From the NCBI RefSeq assembly GCF_900187975.1, contig NZ_FZPC01000040.1, positions 1 to 53,802 of the forward strand: a stretch of DNA of 53,802 nucleotides, in the 5' to 3' direction. The notes beneath the pieces were generated by a model, which worked only from the letters and a program-made list of their open reading frames with translations, was not told the origin of the DNA and ran no database searches. This document shows positions 16,201 through 24,604 of the stretch, in pieces; position 1 is the stretch's first letter; every line of letters starts with the position of its first letter. This stretch comes from Pseudomonas delhiensis (GTDB lineage Bacteria; Pseudomonadota; Gammaproteobacteria; Pseudomonadales; Pseudomonadaceae). The translations under genes and the position numbers were made by a program.

Positions 16201-17091
16201 GCGCGGCGGAATCCCGCTGGCGGCGGCGAGCCAGTCGGCCTCGCTGCCGTCGCGGTAGCCGAGGGTCTGCAGTACCGGGACGTCCAGGGCGAGGAACTCG
16301 GCGCGCCGGGCCGGGCCGTTCTGCAGGTGCTGCAGGTTGACCAGCGCCTGGATGCCGGCCCCGGCGAACGACCGTGTCAGCGCTTGCGCGTCGCCGTCGT
16401 CGAACCACAGCGCCAGGGGCGCCTGGCCATGCCGCTCGCTGCGGCGCAGCAGTTCGTCGATGGCTGCGGTCTGGGCGTCGGCGATGGCGCTGCGCGGGAT
16501 CACGAAGGCGATCCGCGGCGCGTCCTTTGCCCAGCGTGGCGTGGCCCAGGCCAGGTAGTCGGCGAGGTTGGCGAACGGCGCCGGCGCATCGGGGTGGTAG
16601 AAGCCCGTTTGCGGCAGGCGCTGCGGCGCCGGCACGGCATCGGTCGGCAGCCCGGCGTGCTGGCGCTGGAGCAGTTCGAACAGGTGGCGCAGGTTGGCCT
16701 CGCCGCCATTGGCGTAGTAGCCGACCAGCCGCTCCGCCAGGGGCGCCGGCAGGTTGCCGAAGCCCGGCGCGCCGCCGCCGACGCGGATCCAGGGCAACGG
16801 CCGGCGCTGCAACAGGTCGCCCAGCGCCTGCTCGACCTGCGCCCGGTCGCCGGGGCGCGGGGTATCGAGGATCAGCAGGTCGGCCCCGTCCAGCCAGCGG
16901 GCATCCGGTTCGCCGCCCTCGCCCAGGCGCAGGCCTTGCAGCTGCACGCCGGCGTCGCGGGCCCAGCCCGCCAGGCGCTGGTGCTTGCCCGGCAGCACGA
17001 AGTCGCTGCTGAGCACGCGTACCTGCGCCGGCTCCGCCCAGGCGCCGGCGCACCCCATCAGGGCACAGCAGAACATCAGCAGGCGGCGCAT
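13240..17091 (-). CDS. CobN-like / magnesium-chelatase-family large protein, exported and membrane-anchored
   Basis: A 1283-residue homologue of the CobN/ChlH large subunit of metal chelatases. The diagnostic HFGTHGTQEWLPGKDRGLA lies in the first half, with FWNHPEGEKNIAASHLNVPA before it and GVPSGRNLYAFE and SLWSSETMRHLGIVESEVLH later. Unlike true cobaltochelatase it starts with a signal peptide (MRRLLMFCCALMGCAGAWA) and ends with a transmembrane helix (LALALLLVLFIVGAG) and basic tail, so the body should be periplasmic. No CobS/CobT or cobalamin gene is near. The start at 17091 overlaps the TonB receptor stop (TGATG). The P. aeruginosa counterpart (PA1923) is induced by zinc limitation under Zur. 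The inferred role is handling a metal or metallophore in the periplasm; the reaction is unknown. Confidence 0.9.
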   Translation of the reverse strand: MRRLLMFCCALMGCAGAWAEPAQVRVLSSDFVLPGKHQRLAGWARDAGVQLQGLRLGEGGEPDARWLDGADLLILDTPRPGDRAQVEQALGDLLQRRPLPWIRVGGGAPGFGNLPAPLAERLVGYYANGGEANLRHLFELLQRQHAGLPTDAVPAPQRLPQTGFYHPDAPAPFANLADYLAWATPRWAKDAPRIAFVIPRSAIADAQTAAIDELLRRSERHGQAPLALWFDDGDAQALTRSFAGAGIQALVNLQHLQNGPARRAEFLALDVPVLQTLGYRDGSEADWLAAASGIPPRTAAAFLGVPETWGMSDPLVISALEHGEPKLMAGQAEALLGKLDRLVRLRRLPTAQKHLALMFWNHPEGEKNIAASHLNVPASLARLSEALHGAGYQVPATSEAALIDTAQRLLGGYYRPDTLDALYRDGLAASLPLDAYLRWYDALPAPLREQLRQRWGEPGKHWALREIDGQRRFLFPAARLGNLLLLPQPPRAGRPGEAYHDSAVPPDHLYLAAYQFVREGFAADALIHFGTHGTQEWLPGKDRGLAAGDYPMRVLGDLPVFYPYIQDNVGEAIQARRRGRAVIVSHQTPSFAPAGLYDELRDLHHLIHEYQQLDEGAVRERSAEQIRAAVLASHLQDDLGWSEEAMRQEFPAFLAQLHDHLHGLAGAAMPLGLHTFGVAAAPELRLSTVMQQLGEPYYRALGLDPNELFARDFKALQENRAYRTLQRYLREDGDIGAVADPRLREQLLRARALDRQLGETGELEALLAGLAGRFVAPGPGGDPIRNPGVPSGRNLYAFEADKVPTRAAYEAGDEAFRQLLENYRAEHQGQAPDKLAFSLWSSETMRHLGIVESEVLHALGLRPRWDAGGRLLALDIVPAAELGRPRVDVVLQVTSVYRDQFDGFMRLLAQAIERLASLDEPGNPLAANSRALERRLREQGVAPDMAQRLSRLRLFGNAPGDYGTGLPQLALDSTRWDDDSALAEQFLGRLQYAYGSRDWGVKLDGGNLFAEQLKGVQAAILSRSSTLNGVLASDHPFEFLGGLSLAVRHLDGASPALYIADLRQREPRTTGAAQFLANELRGRYLNPQWISAMQREGYAGSLEMLDLANNLWGWQAADRSMVRADQWQALHDTFVMDRRQLGLAEWFQQHNPRAQAQIIERLAEAIRKGYWDASEQTRRELAERWQRLAAAGAGQGSEATTRAFIEQMAAGFGESAATAPADGATAAGAAEAVSGRVLEEVAPPQGGEPDASIRLALALLLVLFIVGAGRQVVINRRLMENRP

Positions 17092-19052
17092 CAGAAGCTC
17101 GCCACCAGGCCGATGTGGAAGCTGCGCCCCGCCTCGGCGTAGGTGAAGTTTTCGTTCTGCTCGGCCAGGCGTTCGTCGCCGAGGTTCTCGATGCCGCCGC
17201 GCAGCGTCAGGTTGTCGCTGAGCTTCTGGTTCAGGTCCAGGTGCCAGAGGCTGTAGGCCGGCAAGGCGTAGCCGACGTTGCTGCTGTAGGCCACCTGGCT
17301 GCCGACGTACTCCGTGCGCAGCTGTGCGCTGAAGCGCGCGTTCGGCGTCCATTTCAGCAGGCTGTTGGCGAGGTGCCGGGAACGGTCGCCGAGACGCTGG
17401 CCGACGGTCTGGTTGCGCGCGTCCAGGTAGGTGTAGTTGAGTTCCCAGCGCAGGCCGGCCGGCAGGTCGATGCCGCCGCCCAGCTCGATGCCGCGGATGC
17501 GCGCCTTCTCGACGTTCTCGTAGTTGCGCACCTCGGCGCCGCGCACGCCGCAGCGCGACACGCAGACGGTCTGGATCAGGTCGCGCACGTCGTTCTCGAA
17601 CAGCGTGCCCTTCAGCGACCAGCCCTCCCCTTCGTAGTCCGCGCCCAGCTCGTAGGAGGTGTTGGTCTCCGGCTTCAGGTCGGGGTTGCCGTAGATGGTG
17701 AAGCGGCCTCCCCCACCCACCGCCGCGTATTCCGGCGACAGCTGCTTCAGGCTCGGCGCCTTGTAGCCGCGGCCGACGCCGGCGCGCAGGCTGAGCGCAT
17801 CGGAGTAGTGGTGCAGCAGGTACAGGCGCGGGCTGCTCTCCCAGCCGAACGCCTCGTGCTTGTCGAAGCGGCTGCCGAGGGTCAGCGACCAGTCGGGGGC
17901 GAAGGCGATCTCGTCCTGCAGGAACAGCGCCTTGTGCCGCGCGCTTTCATCGCCGGCAGCGTTCACCGTGCTGTCCTCCAGCTGCTCCTTGCGCCATTCG
18001 CCGCCCAGGCTGAACAGGTGCCAGTCGAACGCCGGCACGCTCACATGGCCATCCACCACCGTATCGGTCAGGCGCTGCGGGTCGCTGGCCGGTTGGGCGT
18101 CGGAGCGCGCGTTGTGCCGCTCCAGGCGGTTGCGGTAGGCGCGCAGCTGGCTGCTGCCCCAGTCCCACTCGCCGCTGTGGGCGAGCGACCACTGCTCGCG
18201 CTCGATCCGGTCGCGGGACTCGTAGTAGCTCGAACGCGCCCCGCCGGTCTCGCTGTTGCGCCAGCGCCGCTCGCGGCCGCGCTGATGGCCGAGGTCGATG
18301 CGCTGGGCCTCGTCCGGCGTCCAGCTCAGGTTCAGGCCGCCGCTGTCGGCGTTGCGCCCTTCCAGCTCGGACAGGCGCCGATTGTCGGCATCCGGCGTCT
18401 CCTGCTGGCGGCGCGTCTCGCCGTTCAGGCTGAGCCCCAGCTTGCCGGGCACCAGCGGCCCCGCGACATAGGCGCCGAGCTGGTGGTTCTGCCCACCCAG
18501 GCCATCCTCGCGCACGCCGCCGTCGAGCAGGCCGCTGCCGTGCCAGGCATCGGTCGCCCGGCGGGTGATGACGTTCACCACGCCGCCCAGCGCCTCGGAG
18601 CCGTACAGCGACGACATCGGCCCGCGCACGACCTCGATGCGCTCGATGCTTTCCACCGGCACCCAGCCCAGGTCGAAGTCCGAGTGCGCGATGGCGCCGG
18701 ACGAGGACGCGATGCGCTTGCCGTCCACCAGCACCAGCGTGTGTTCGCTGGGCATGCCGCGGATGCTGATGCCCCGCCGTTCCAGGCCGATGCCGTTGAA
18801 CTGCAGGCTTTCCGAGCCACGCAGGGCTTCCTGCAGGTCGCGCACCGGCCGTTGCTGCAGCGCTTCGGCGGTGACCACGGAAACGCTGGCCGGCGCGTCC
18901 CTGAGCTTGCGTTCGGTCGTGGTGGCGCTGACCACCGTGGGCTCGAGGTCGACCGGCGCGGCCATGGCCAGCCAGGGGAAGAGGCAGACGAGCGGCATGG
19001 AACGGGCCAGCCGCGGTGAAGGGGAATGGCACGAGTAGGGAGTCGGGGTCAT
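17091..19052 (-). CDS. TonB-dependent outer-membrane receptor
   Basis: A 653-residue receptor and first gene of the zinc-type operon. After a signal sequence (ending LFPWLAMAAP) comes a TonB-box-like stretch (EPTVVSATTTERK). The plug domain includes RGISIRGMPSEHTLVLVDGK and EVVRGPMSSLYGSEALGGVV. The 22-strand barrel ends in the aromatic AGRSFHIGLVASF, as outer-membrane proteins do. The plug resembles CirA/FepA-type receptors. I chose the ATG at 19052 because it gives a complete signal peptide; a clear ribosome binding site is lacking and a start at MPLVCLFPW is possible. A Zur-like box lies 33 bases upstream, suggesting repression when zinc is sufficient. Import of a metal complex is inferred. 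Confidence 0.92.
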   Translation of the reverse strand: MTPTPYSCHSPSPRLARSMPLVCLFPWLAMAAPVDLEPTVVSATTTERKLRDAPASVSVVTAEALQQRPVRDLQEALRGSESLQFNGIGLERRGISIRGMPSEHTLVLVDGKRIASSSGAIAHSDFDLGWVPVESIERIEVVRGPMSSLYGSEALGGVVNVITRRATDAWHGSGLLDGGVREDGLGGQNHQLGAYVAGPLVPGKLGLSLNGETRRQQETPDADNRRLSELEGRNADSGGLNLSWTPDEAQRIDLGHQRGRERRWRNSETGGARSSYYESRDRIEREQWSLAHSGEWDWGSSQLRAYRNRLERHNARSDAQPASDPQRLTDTVVDGHVSVPAFDWHLFSLGGEWRKEQLEDSTVNAAGDESARHKALFLQDEIAFAPDWSLTLGSRFDKHEAFGWESSPRLYLLHHYSDALSLRAGVGRGYKAPSLKQLSPEYAAVGGGGRFTIYGNPDLKPETNTSYELGADYEGEGWSLKGTLFENDVRDLIQTVCVSRCGVRGAEVRNYENVEKARIRGIELGGGIDLPAGLRWELNYTYLDARNQTVGQRLGDRSRHLANSLLKWTPNARFSAQLRTEYVGSQVAYSSNVGYALPAYSLWHLDLNQKLSDNLTLRGGIENLGDERLAEQNENFTYAEAGRSFHIGLVASF

Positions 19053-19084
19053 GGTCTGGAAGGTATTGGAGGGATTGATTGAGA

Positions 19085-19099
19085 TGTTATAACGTAACA
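19085..19099 (-). promoter_or_regulatory. Zur-like box of the TonB receptor operon
   Basis: TGTTATAACGTAACA has arms TGTTA/TAACA around a 5-base centre and fits the Pseudomonas Zur consensus GTTATANNATAAC closely (one base off in the right arm). It lies 33 bases upstream of the receptor start in AT-rich DNA and overlaps a minus-strand TATAAC that could be the -10 box. The match and the operon content support zinc control; it has not been tested. Confidence 0.7.
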
Positions 19100-19154
19100 C
19101 ATAAATAAATCCATCAAAGTACGCAGGGAGCGTCGCCGGACACTCGGCCACTCG

Positions 19155-20063
<909 letters not shown>

Positions 20064-20094
20064 TGAACCGCAAACGGCTCGGGATCGCCCTGCG

Positions 20095-20988
20095 CTACCG
20101 CTCCAGGCGCTGGAAGCGCCGCCAGTTGGCCGGGGACATGCCGGCCAGGCGGAGGAATACCCGGGAGAAATGCGACTGGTCGGCGAAGCCGCAGTCCAGG
20201 CCTATCTGCGACAGGCACAGCGAGGTGTCGCGCATCAGTTCCTTGGCCTTCTCCACACGCATCCTCAGCAACCAGTCGTGGGGCGACAGGCCGGTGCTGA
20301 GCTTGAAGGCGCGCGTGAAGTGGCTGCGGGACAGCGCGCATTCCTGCGCCAGGCGGGCTACCGACAGGCCGTCGCTCAGGTGGTTGGCGATCAGCTCCTG
20401 GGCGCGCCGCAGTTGCCAGCCGGCCAGCCCCCTGGCCGACTCCCGCGGCGCGGGGGCCTCGCCATAGCGCGCGTTGAGGTGGGTGCACAGGGCGAGCATC
20501 ACCTGGTCGACGAACAACTGGCTGGCCTGGCCCGGCATGCCCAGCGCAGGCAGCAGCGCCTGCGCCAGGTGGTAGACGACGGGATCGACCTGCCCGGTGA
20601 CCCTGTCGAACGCCACGGGCCTCGGGACGCCCTCCTCGTAGAGCAATTCGTTCATCGCGGCGCGCGGCAGGATGAAGCGAAGGTTGTCGTAGGCCGCCCG
20701 GTGCTGGCAGCGCACCTCGTCGCCCAGGTAGGCGATGGACATGCTCTGCCGCGCATGACCGCCGTCGTACACCAGGCGGCCGCCGCGCCAGAGACGGTGC
20801 GAGGCGAAGTCGCGGAGTTGGACGATGACCGAGAACGCATCGTCGCAGGGGATCTTCAGCACCTGCTCGGCGTCCGGACGCTCCTCGCATTTGCGCAGGA
20901 TCGAGTAGTTCCCGCCGCCAAGGGCCGCCGGCGCCCACGCCTTCCCGTCGCGGGCCGCCTCCTGCCCTGCCTTCCTGTTCAAGCGCAT
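20095..20988 (-). CDS. AraC-family transcriptional regulator
   Basis: A 297-residue regulator. The N-terminal 170 residues form an AraC-binding-like sensing domain (FSVIVQLRDFASHRLWRGGR, AYDNLRFILPRAAMNELL). The C-terminal third has two helix-turn-helix motifs (LSVARLAQECALSRSHFTRA and LSQIGLDCGFADQSHFSRVF), ending GMSPANWRRFQR. I chose the ATG at 20988 because GGAGG lies 7 bases upstream; an upstream in-frame ATG at 21036 lacks this. It is divergent from the LysR gene across a 236-base intergenic region. The target is not evident; neighbouring fragments suggest it may have lost its partner genes. Confidence 0.9.
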   Translation of the reverse strand: MRLNRKAGQEAARDGKAWAPAALGGGNYSILRKCEERPDAEQVLKIPCDDAFSVIVQLRDFASHRLWRGGRLVYDGGHARQSMSIAYLGDEVRCQHRAAYDNLRFILPRAAMNELLYEEGVPRPVAFDRVTGQVDPVVYHLAQALLPALGMPGQASQLFVDQVMLALCTHLNARYGEAPAPRESARGLAGWQLRRAQELIANHLSDGLSVARLAQECALSRSHFTRAFKLSTGLSPHDWLLRMRVEKAKELMRDTSLCLSQIGLDCGFADQSHFSRVFLRLAGMSPANWRRFQRLER

Positions 20989-21190
20989 GGCCTGCCCTCC
21001 CGGCTCGAATTCATCTGTCCCATTGCTCCGAAGCATTCCCGGACGCCCCTTCGGGACGATGCCTGGTGAGCCCGGTATGGAGCCCCTGCATTGCAGCGAG
21101 ACGACAGTCTGCAGAATAGACGCCCCGCCACCCGGCTACTCCCGGACCGTTCGGGGAAGATGATATTGAGTGCCCGCATGCGCACAAATA

Positions 21191-21220
21191 GAATCAATGG
21201 AATTCCATCCATTCCGATTC
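21191..21220. promoter_or_regulatory. Nested inverted repeats just upstream of the LysR gene
   Basis: ATGGAATTCCAT at 21197-21208 is a perfect 12-base palindrome. GAATC (21191-21195) and GATTC (21216-21220) form a wider repeat around it. The site ends 4 bases before the LysR start codon and overlaps the ribosome binding region. This suits autorepression, as many LysR proteins do; the binding protein is inferred. Confidence 0.5.
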
Positions 21221-21224
21221 ATGC

Positions 21225-22145
21225 ATGAAGCGCCTTCCCGACCTGGAAGCCTGGGCTATCTTTGCCCAGGTGGCCAACAGCGGTTCCTTCGCCGGCGCGG
21301 CCGAGGCGCTGGGCATCTCCCAGCCCACCGTGTCCAAGGCCATCGCGCGCCTGGAACGCCGCCTGGGCACGCCCCTGCTCCACCGCACCTCGCGCCGGCT
21401 CGCCCTCACCGCCGCCGGTACCCAAGCCTGGGAACGGGCCTTGCGCATCCTCGAAGAAGGGCGTGCCGCGGAAGCCGAGGCCTCCGCCCAGGCCAGCCTG
21501 GCGTGTGGCCGCATCCGCATGACCGCGCCGATGTCGTTCGGCCTGAAGTACCTCGCGCCGCTCGTCCCGGCGTTTCTTGAGCGCTACCCGGAGATAGAAC
21601 TCGACCTGTCCCTCGACGACCAGGTGGTCGACGTGGTGGCCGGGGGCTTCGACGTCGCCCTGCGCATCGCCGAGCTGCCCGACTCCAGCCTCAGGTCACG
21701 CCGGCTGTGCGCCGTGCGGCGGCCCCTGGTAGCCACGCCGGAATACCTCGACCGGCACGGCCGCCCGCGCCATCCGCAGGACCTGGCGCAGCACCGCTGC
21801 CTGCTCTACAGCAACCTGCCGACGCCGGAGGCCTGGAAGTTCCACCACCCGACCCAGGGCGACTGCAGCGTGCCGGTGCGCGGGCGGCTCAGCAGCAACA
21901 ATGCCGACGTCATCAGCCCCGTGCTGCTGGCCGGCCAGGGCCTGGCGCTGCAGCCGGAGTTCATCGTCTGGGAGGCCCTGAAGAGCGGGGCGCTGGAAGA
22001 AGTCCTCGCGGACTGGCACATCGCCAATATCCACATCAACCTGGTGACGCCGCCCGGGCCCTTGCGTCCGGCGCGGGTCACCGCCCTGCTCGACTTCCTG
22101 GGCGAACACCTGGCCCGTGCGCCCTGGGCCCTGGACGGAGACTGA
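21225..22145 (+). CDS. LysR-type transcriptional regulator
   Basis: A 306-residue LysR protein. The helix-turn-helix at about residues 4-65 reads [20 protein letters not shown], then [20 protein letters not shown], then [15 protein letters not shown]. The effector domain includes [20 protein letters not shown] and [20 protein letters not shown], of the DsdC/CrgA-like kind. No strong ribosome binding site is visible; nested palindromes end 4 bases before the ATG. Downstream lie a hydrolase remnant and the YtcJ-like amidohydrolase gene, its likeliest target. Confidence 0.92.
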   Translation: MKRLPDLEAWAIFAQVANSGSFAGAAEALGISQPTVSKAIARLERRLGTPLLHRTSRRLALTAAGTQAWERALRILEEGRAAEAEASAQASLACGRIRMTAPMSFGLKYLAPLVPAFLERYPEIELDLSLDDQVVDVVAGGFDVALRIAELPDSSLRSRRLCAVRRPLVATPEYLDRHGRPRHPQDLAQHRCLLYSNLPTPEAWKFHHPTQGDCSVPVRGRLSSNNADVISPVLLAGQGLALQPEFIVWEALKSGALEEVLADWHIANIHINLVTPPGPLRPARVTALLDFLGEHLARAPWALDGD

Positions 22146-22280
22146 GCGGGCGCACAAACGTCCCAAATGCGCGCATCGCTACAAGACCGGGGGGAGCTGG
22201 CCAGCGCACAGTCTGCACTCCACGTTCCCACCGGAGACTCTTCGCCATGGGCTGCCCCCGGCCACACGCTGCCGAGCCCG

Positions 22281-22346
22281 GCCGATCACACCCTGATCGG
22301 CCACCGGTCGCAGATGCCCTTCGCCACCCGGCCCATCGACGCCTCC
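22281..22346 (+). pseudogene. Possible N-terminal remnant of a YcaC-like hydrolase in a 433-base gap
   Basis: Between the LysR and amidohydrolase genes (22146-22578) there is no intact gene. Codons from 22281 encode ADHTLIGHRSQMPFATRPID. This resembles the start of YcaC/isochorismatase-like hydrolases (DHTLLLIDHQSQM-FA-R-SID) with a few residues lost after HTL. An intact member of this family is at 26033-26725. The reading frame soon stops. The gap also holds a hairpin (22361-22368 with 22380-22387) and nothing else I recognise. Confidence 0.4.
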
Positions 22347-22578
22347 GAAGGCCACTGAACGCCATGCCGGCAGGACGCTGGCATGGCCTTCCCGCCGGCT
22401 GTCGCCAAGCGCCGTCCTGCCACAGCCCTGGCATCCGCTGAGCGTCCGGCTGCCCTGTGCGGGCGGCCACCTGCCCGGCGCGCTGTTCGTCAGCCGTGCG
22501 GCTGACCTGCCTGCTCGTGCCGGCGGCCGGCCGCTGTTTCGCCACCTGGCTGCCTGCCCGCCGACCGAGGAGCACCCG

Positions 22579-24558
22579 ATGAGCCAAGACCCATCCAACC
22601 CCAGCCGCCGCCACTTTCTCGCCGCCGGCTCCGTGCTAGGCGCCGCGGGAGCTCTGCTGTCCGCCCTGCCCCTGGCCTGCGCGGCTGGTTCCACGCCTAC
22701 CGAAACCCGAGGAAGCCCCATGATTGCCGACCTGATCCTGCACAATGGCCGCATCCACACCGTGGATCGCGAAAACCCCACCGCCAGCGCCGTGGCCATC
22801 AAGGACGGCAAGTTCCTCGCCGTCGGCACCGACGCCCAGGCCATGGCCCTGCGCGGCAGCGCCACCCAGGTCGTCGACCTGAAGGGGCGCACCGTCATCC
22901 CCGGCCTCAACGACTCGCACCTGCACCTGATCCGCGGGGGCCTGAACTACAACCTCGAACTGCGCTGGGAAGGCGTGCCCTCCCTGGCCGACGCCCTGCG
23001 CCTGCTCAAGGAACAGGCCGAACGCACACCTTCGCCGCAATGGGTCCGCGTGGTCGGCGGCTGGACCGAGTTCCAGTTCGCCGAGAAACGCATGCCGACC
23101 CTCGACGAGCTGAACCAGGCCGCCCCGGACACCCCGGTGTTCGTCCTCCACCTGTATGACCGCGCCCTGCTCAACCGCGCCGCCCTGCGCGTGGTCGGCT
23201 ACACCAAGGACACGCCGAACCCGCCCGGTGGCGAGATCGTCCGCGACAGCAGCGGCAACCCCACCGGCATGCTCATCGCCCGGCCCAACGCGATGATCCT
23301 TTATGCCACCCTGGCCAAGGGGCCGAAGCTGCCACTGGAATATCAGGTGAACTCCACCCGCCAGTTCATGCGCGAGCTCAACCGCCTGGGCCTGACCAGC
23401 GCCATCGATGCCGGCGGCGGCTTCCAGAACTACCCTGACGACTACCAGGTCATTCAGCAATTGGCCGACGCCGGCCAGTTGAGCGTGCGCATCGCCTACA
23501 ACCTGTTCACCCAGAAGCCCAGGGAAGAACTGGCCGACTTCAGGAACTGGACCAGCAGCGTCAAGTACGGCCAGGGCAGCGACTTCCTGCGCCACAACGG
23601 CGCCGGCGAGATGCTGGTGTTCTCCGCCGCCGACTTCGAGGACTTCCTCGAACCGCGCCCGGACCTGCCACCGAACATGGAAGCCGACCTGGAACCGGTG
23701 GTGCGCCACCTGGTGGAACAACGCTGGCCGTTCCGCCTGCATGCCACCTACAACGAGTCCATCTCGCGCATGCTCGACGTGTTCGAGAAGGTCAACCGCG
23801 ACATTCCCTTCGACGGCCTGCCGTGGTTCTTCGACCACGCCGAGACCATCACGCCGCAGAACATCGAGCGCGTGCGGGCGCTGGGCGGCGGCATCGCCAT
23901 CCAGGACCGCATGGCCTTCCAGGGCGAGTATTTCGTCGACCGCTACGGCGCCAAGGCCGCCGAGGCCACCCCGCCGATCCAGCGCATGCTCGCCGAGGGC
24001 GTGCCGGTGGGCGCCGGCACCGATGCCACCCGGGTGTCCAGCTACAACCCCTGGACCTCGCTGTACTGGCTGGTCAGCGGCAAGACCGTGGGCGGGCTGA
24101 GCCTGTACCCCGAGGGCCTGTCCCGCGACACCGCGCTGCAGTTGTTCACCCACGGCAGCGCCTGGTTCTCCAGCGAGCAGGGCAAGAAGGGGCAGATCAA
24201 GGTCGGCCAGTTGGCGGACCTGGCGGCGCTCAGCGCGGATTACTTCAGCGTCGAGCAAGAGCAGATCAAATGGCTCGAATCGGTGCTGACCGTGGTCGGC
24301 GGCAAGATCGTCCACGCCGCCGGCGAGTTCGACAAGCTGGCGCCGCCGGCACTGCCGGTGCTGCCCGACTGGTCGCCGGTGGCCAAGGTCCCCGGCCACT
24401 GGAAACCGGCCGCGCCGCTCGCAGCGCAGGTGCACCAGTGCGTCGGTGCCTGCGCCGTGCACGCCCACGATCACGGGCGGGCGCGCCGGTCGAACGTGCC
24501 GGTCAGCGACTTCCAGGGCTTCTGGGGCGCCTTCGGCTGCTCCTGCTTCGCCTTCTGA
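22579..24558 (+). CDS. Tat-exported YtcJ-like metal-dependent amidohydrolase
   Basis: A 659-residue amidohydrolase (amidohydrolase 3 / YtcJ group). It starts with a twin-arginine signal (PSRRHFLAAGSVLGAAGALL, Arg10-Arg11), so it should be exported folded to the periplasm. The metal-site HxH is at 114-116 in PGLNDSHLHL. Further conserved pieces are RLHATYNES, FFDHAETITPQNI and PVGAGTDATRVSSYNPW. The last 45 residues are odd: a His/Cys-rich tail with QCVGACAVHAHDHGRARR and ending FGCSCFAF, after the catalytic domain is complete. GAGGAG precedes the ATG. It is followed by an OprD porin 46 bases later, suggesting uptake and periplasmic hydrolysis of the same compound. The substrate is unknown. 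Confidence 0.9.
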   Translation: MSQDPSNPSRRHFLAAGSVLGAAGALLSALPLACAAGSTPTETRGSPMIADLILHNGRIHTVDRENPTASAVAIKDGKFLAVGTDAQAMALRGSATQVVDLKGRTVIPGLNDSHLHLIRGGLNYNLELRWEGVPSLADALRLLKEQAERTPSPQWVRVVGGWTEFQFAEKRMPTLDELNQAAPDTPVFVLHLYDRALLNRAALRVVGYTKDTPNPPGGEIVRDSSGNPTGMLIARPNAMILYATLAKGPKLPLEYQVNSTRQFMRELNRLGLTSAIDAGGGFQNYPDDYQVIQQLADAGQLSVRIAYNLFTQKPREELADFRNWTSSVKYGQGSDFLRHNGAGEMLVFSAADFEDFLEPRPDLPPNMEADLEPVVRHLVEQRWPFRLHATYNESISRMLDVFEKVNRDIPFDGLPWFFDHAETITPQNIERVRALGGGIAIQDRMAFQGEYFVDRYGAKAAEATPPIQRMLAEGVPVGAGTDATRVSSYNPWTSLYWLVSGKTVGGLSLYPEGLSRDTALQLFTHGSAWFSSEQGKKGQIKVGQLADLAALSADYFSVEQEQIKWLESVLTVVGGKIVHAAGEFDKLAPPALPVLPDWSPVAKVPGHWKPAAPLAAQVHQCVGACAVHAHDHGRARRSNVPVSDFQGFWGAFGCSCFAF

Positions 24559-24604
24559 AAGCCGGCGCGGGCCTGGCGGCCCGCGCCCCCAGCGAGAACC
24601 CGCG

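Noticed and set aside
13534..17142. A 1202-codon open frame on the plus strand opposite the CobN-like gene
   Set aside because: It mirrors a GC-biased gene on the other strand, has low-complexity Ala/Arg/Gln composition, no domains and no ribosome binding site. The minus-strand CobN-like protein with clear motifs explains the region.
22361..22387. Hairpin in the LysR-amidohydrolase gap as a riboswitch
   Set aside because: It is a simple 8-base stem with no conserved aptamer pattern and lies far from the start codon. A plain terminator or chance repeat is more likely.
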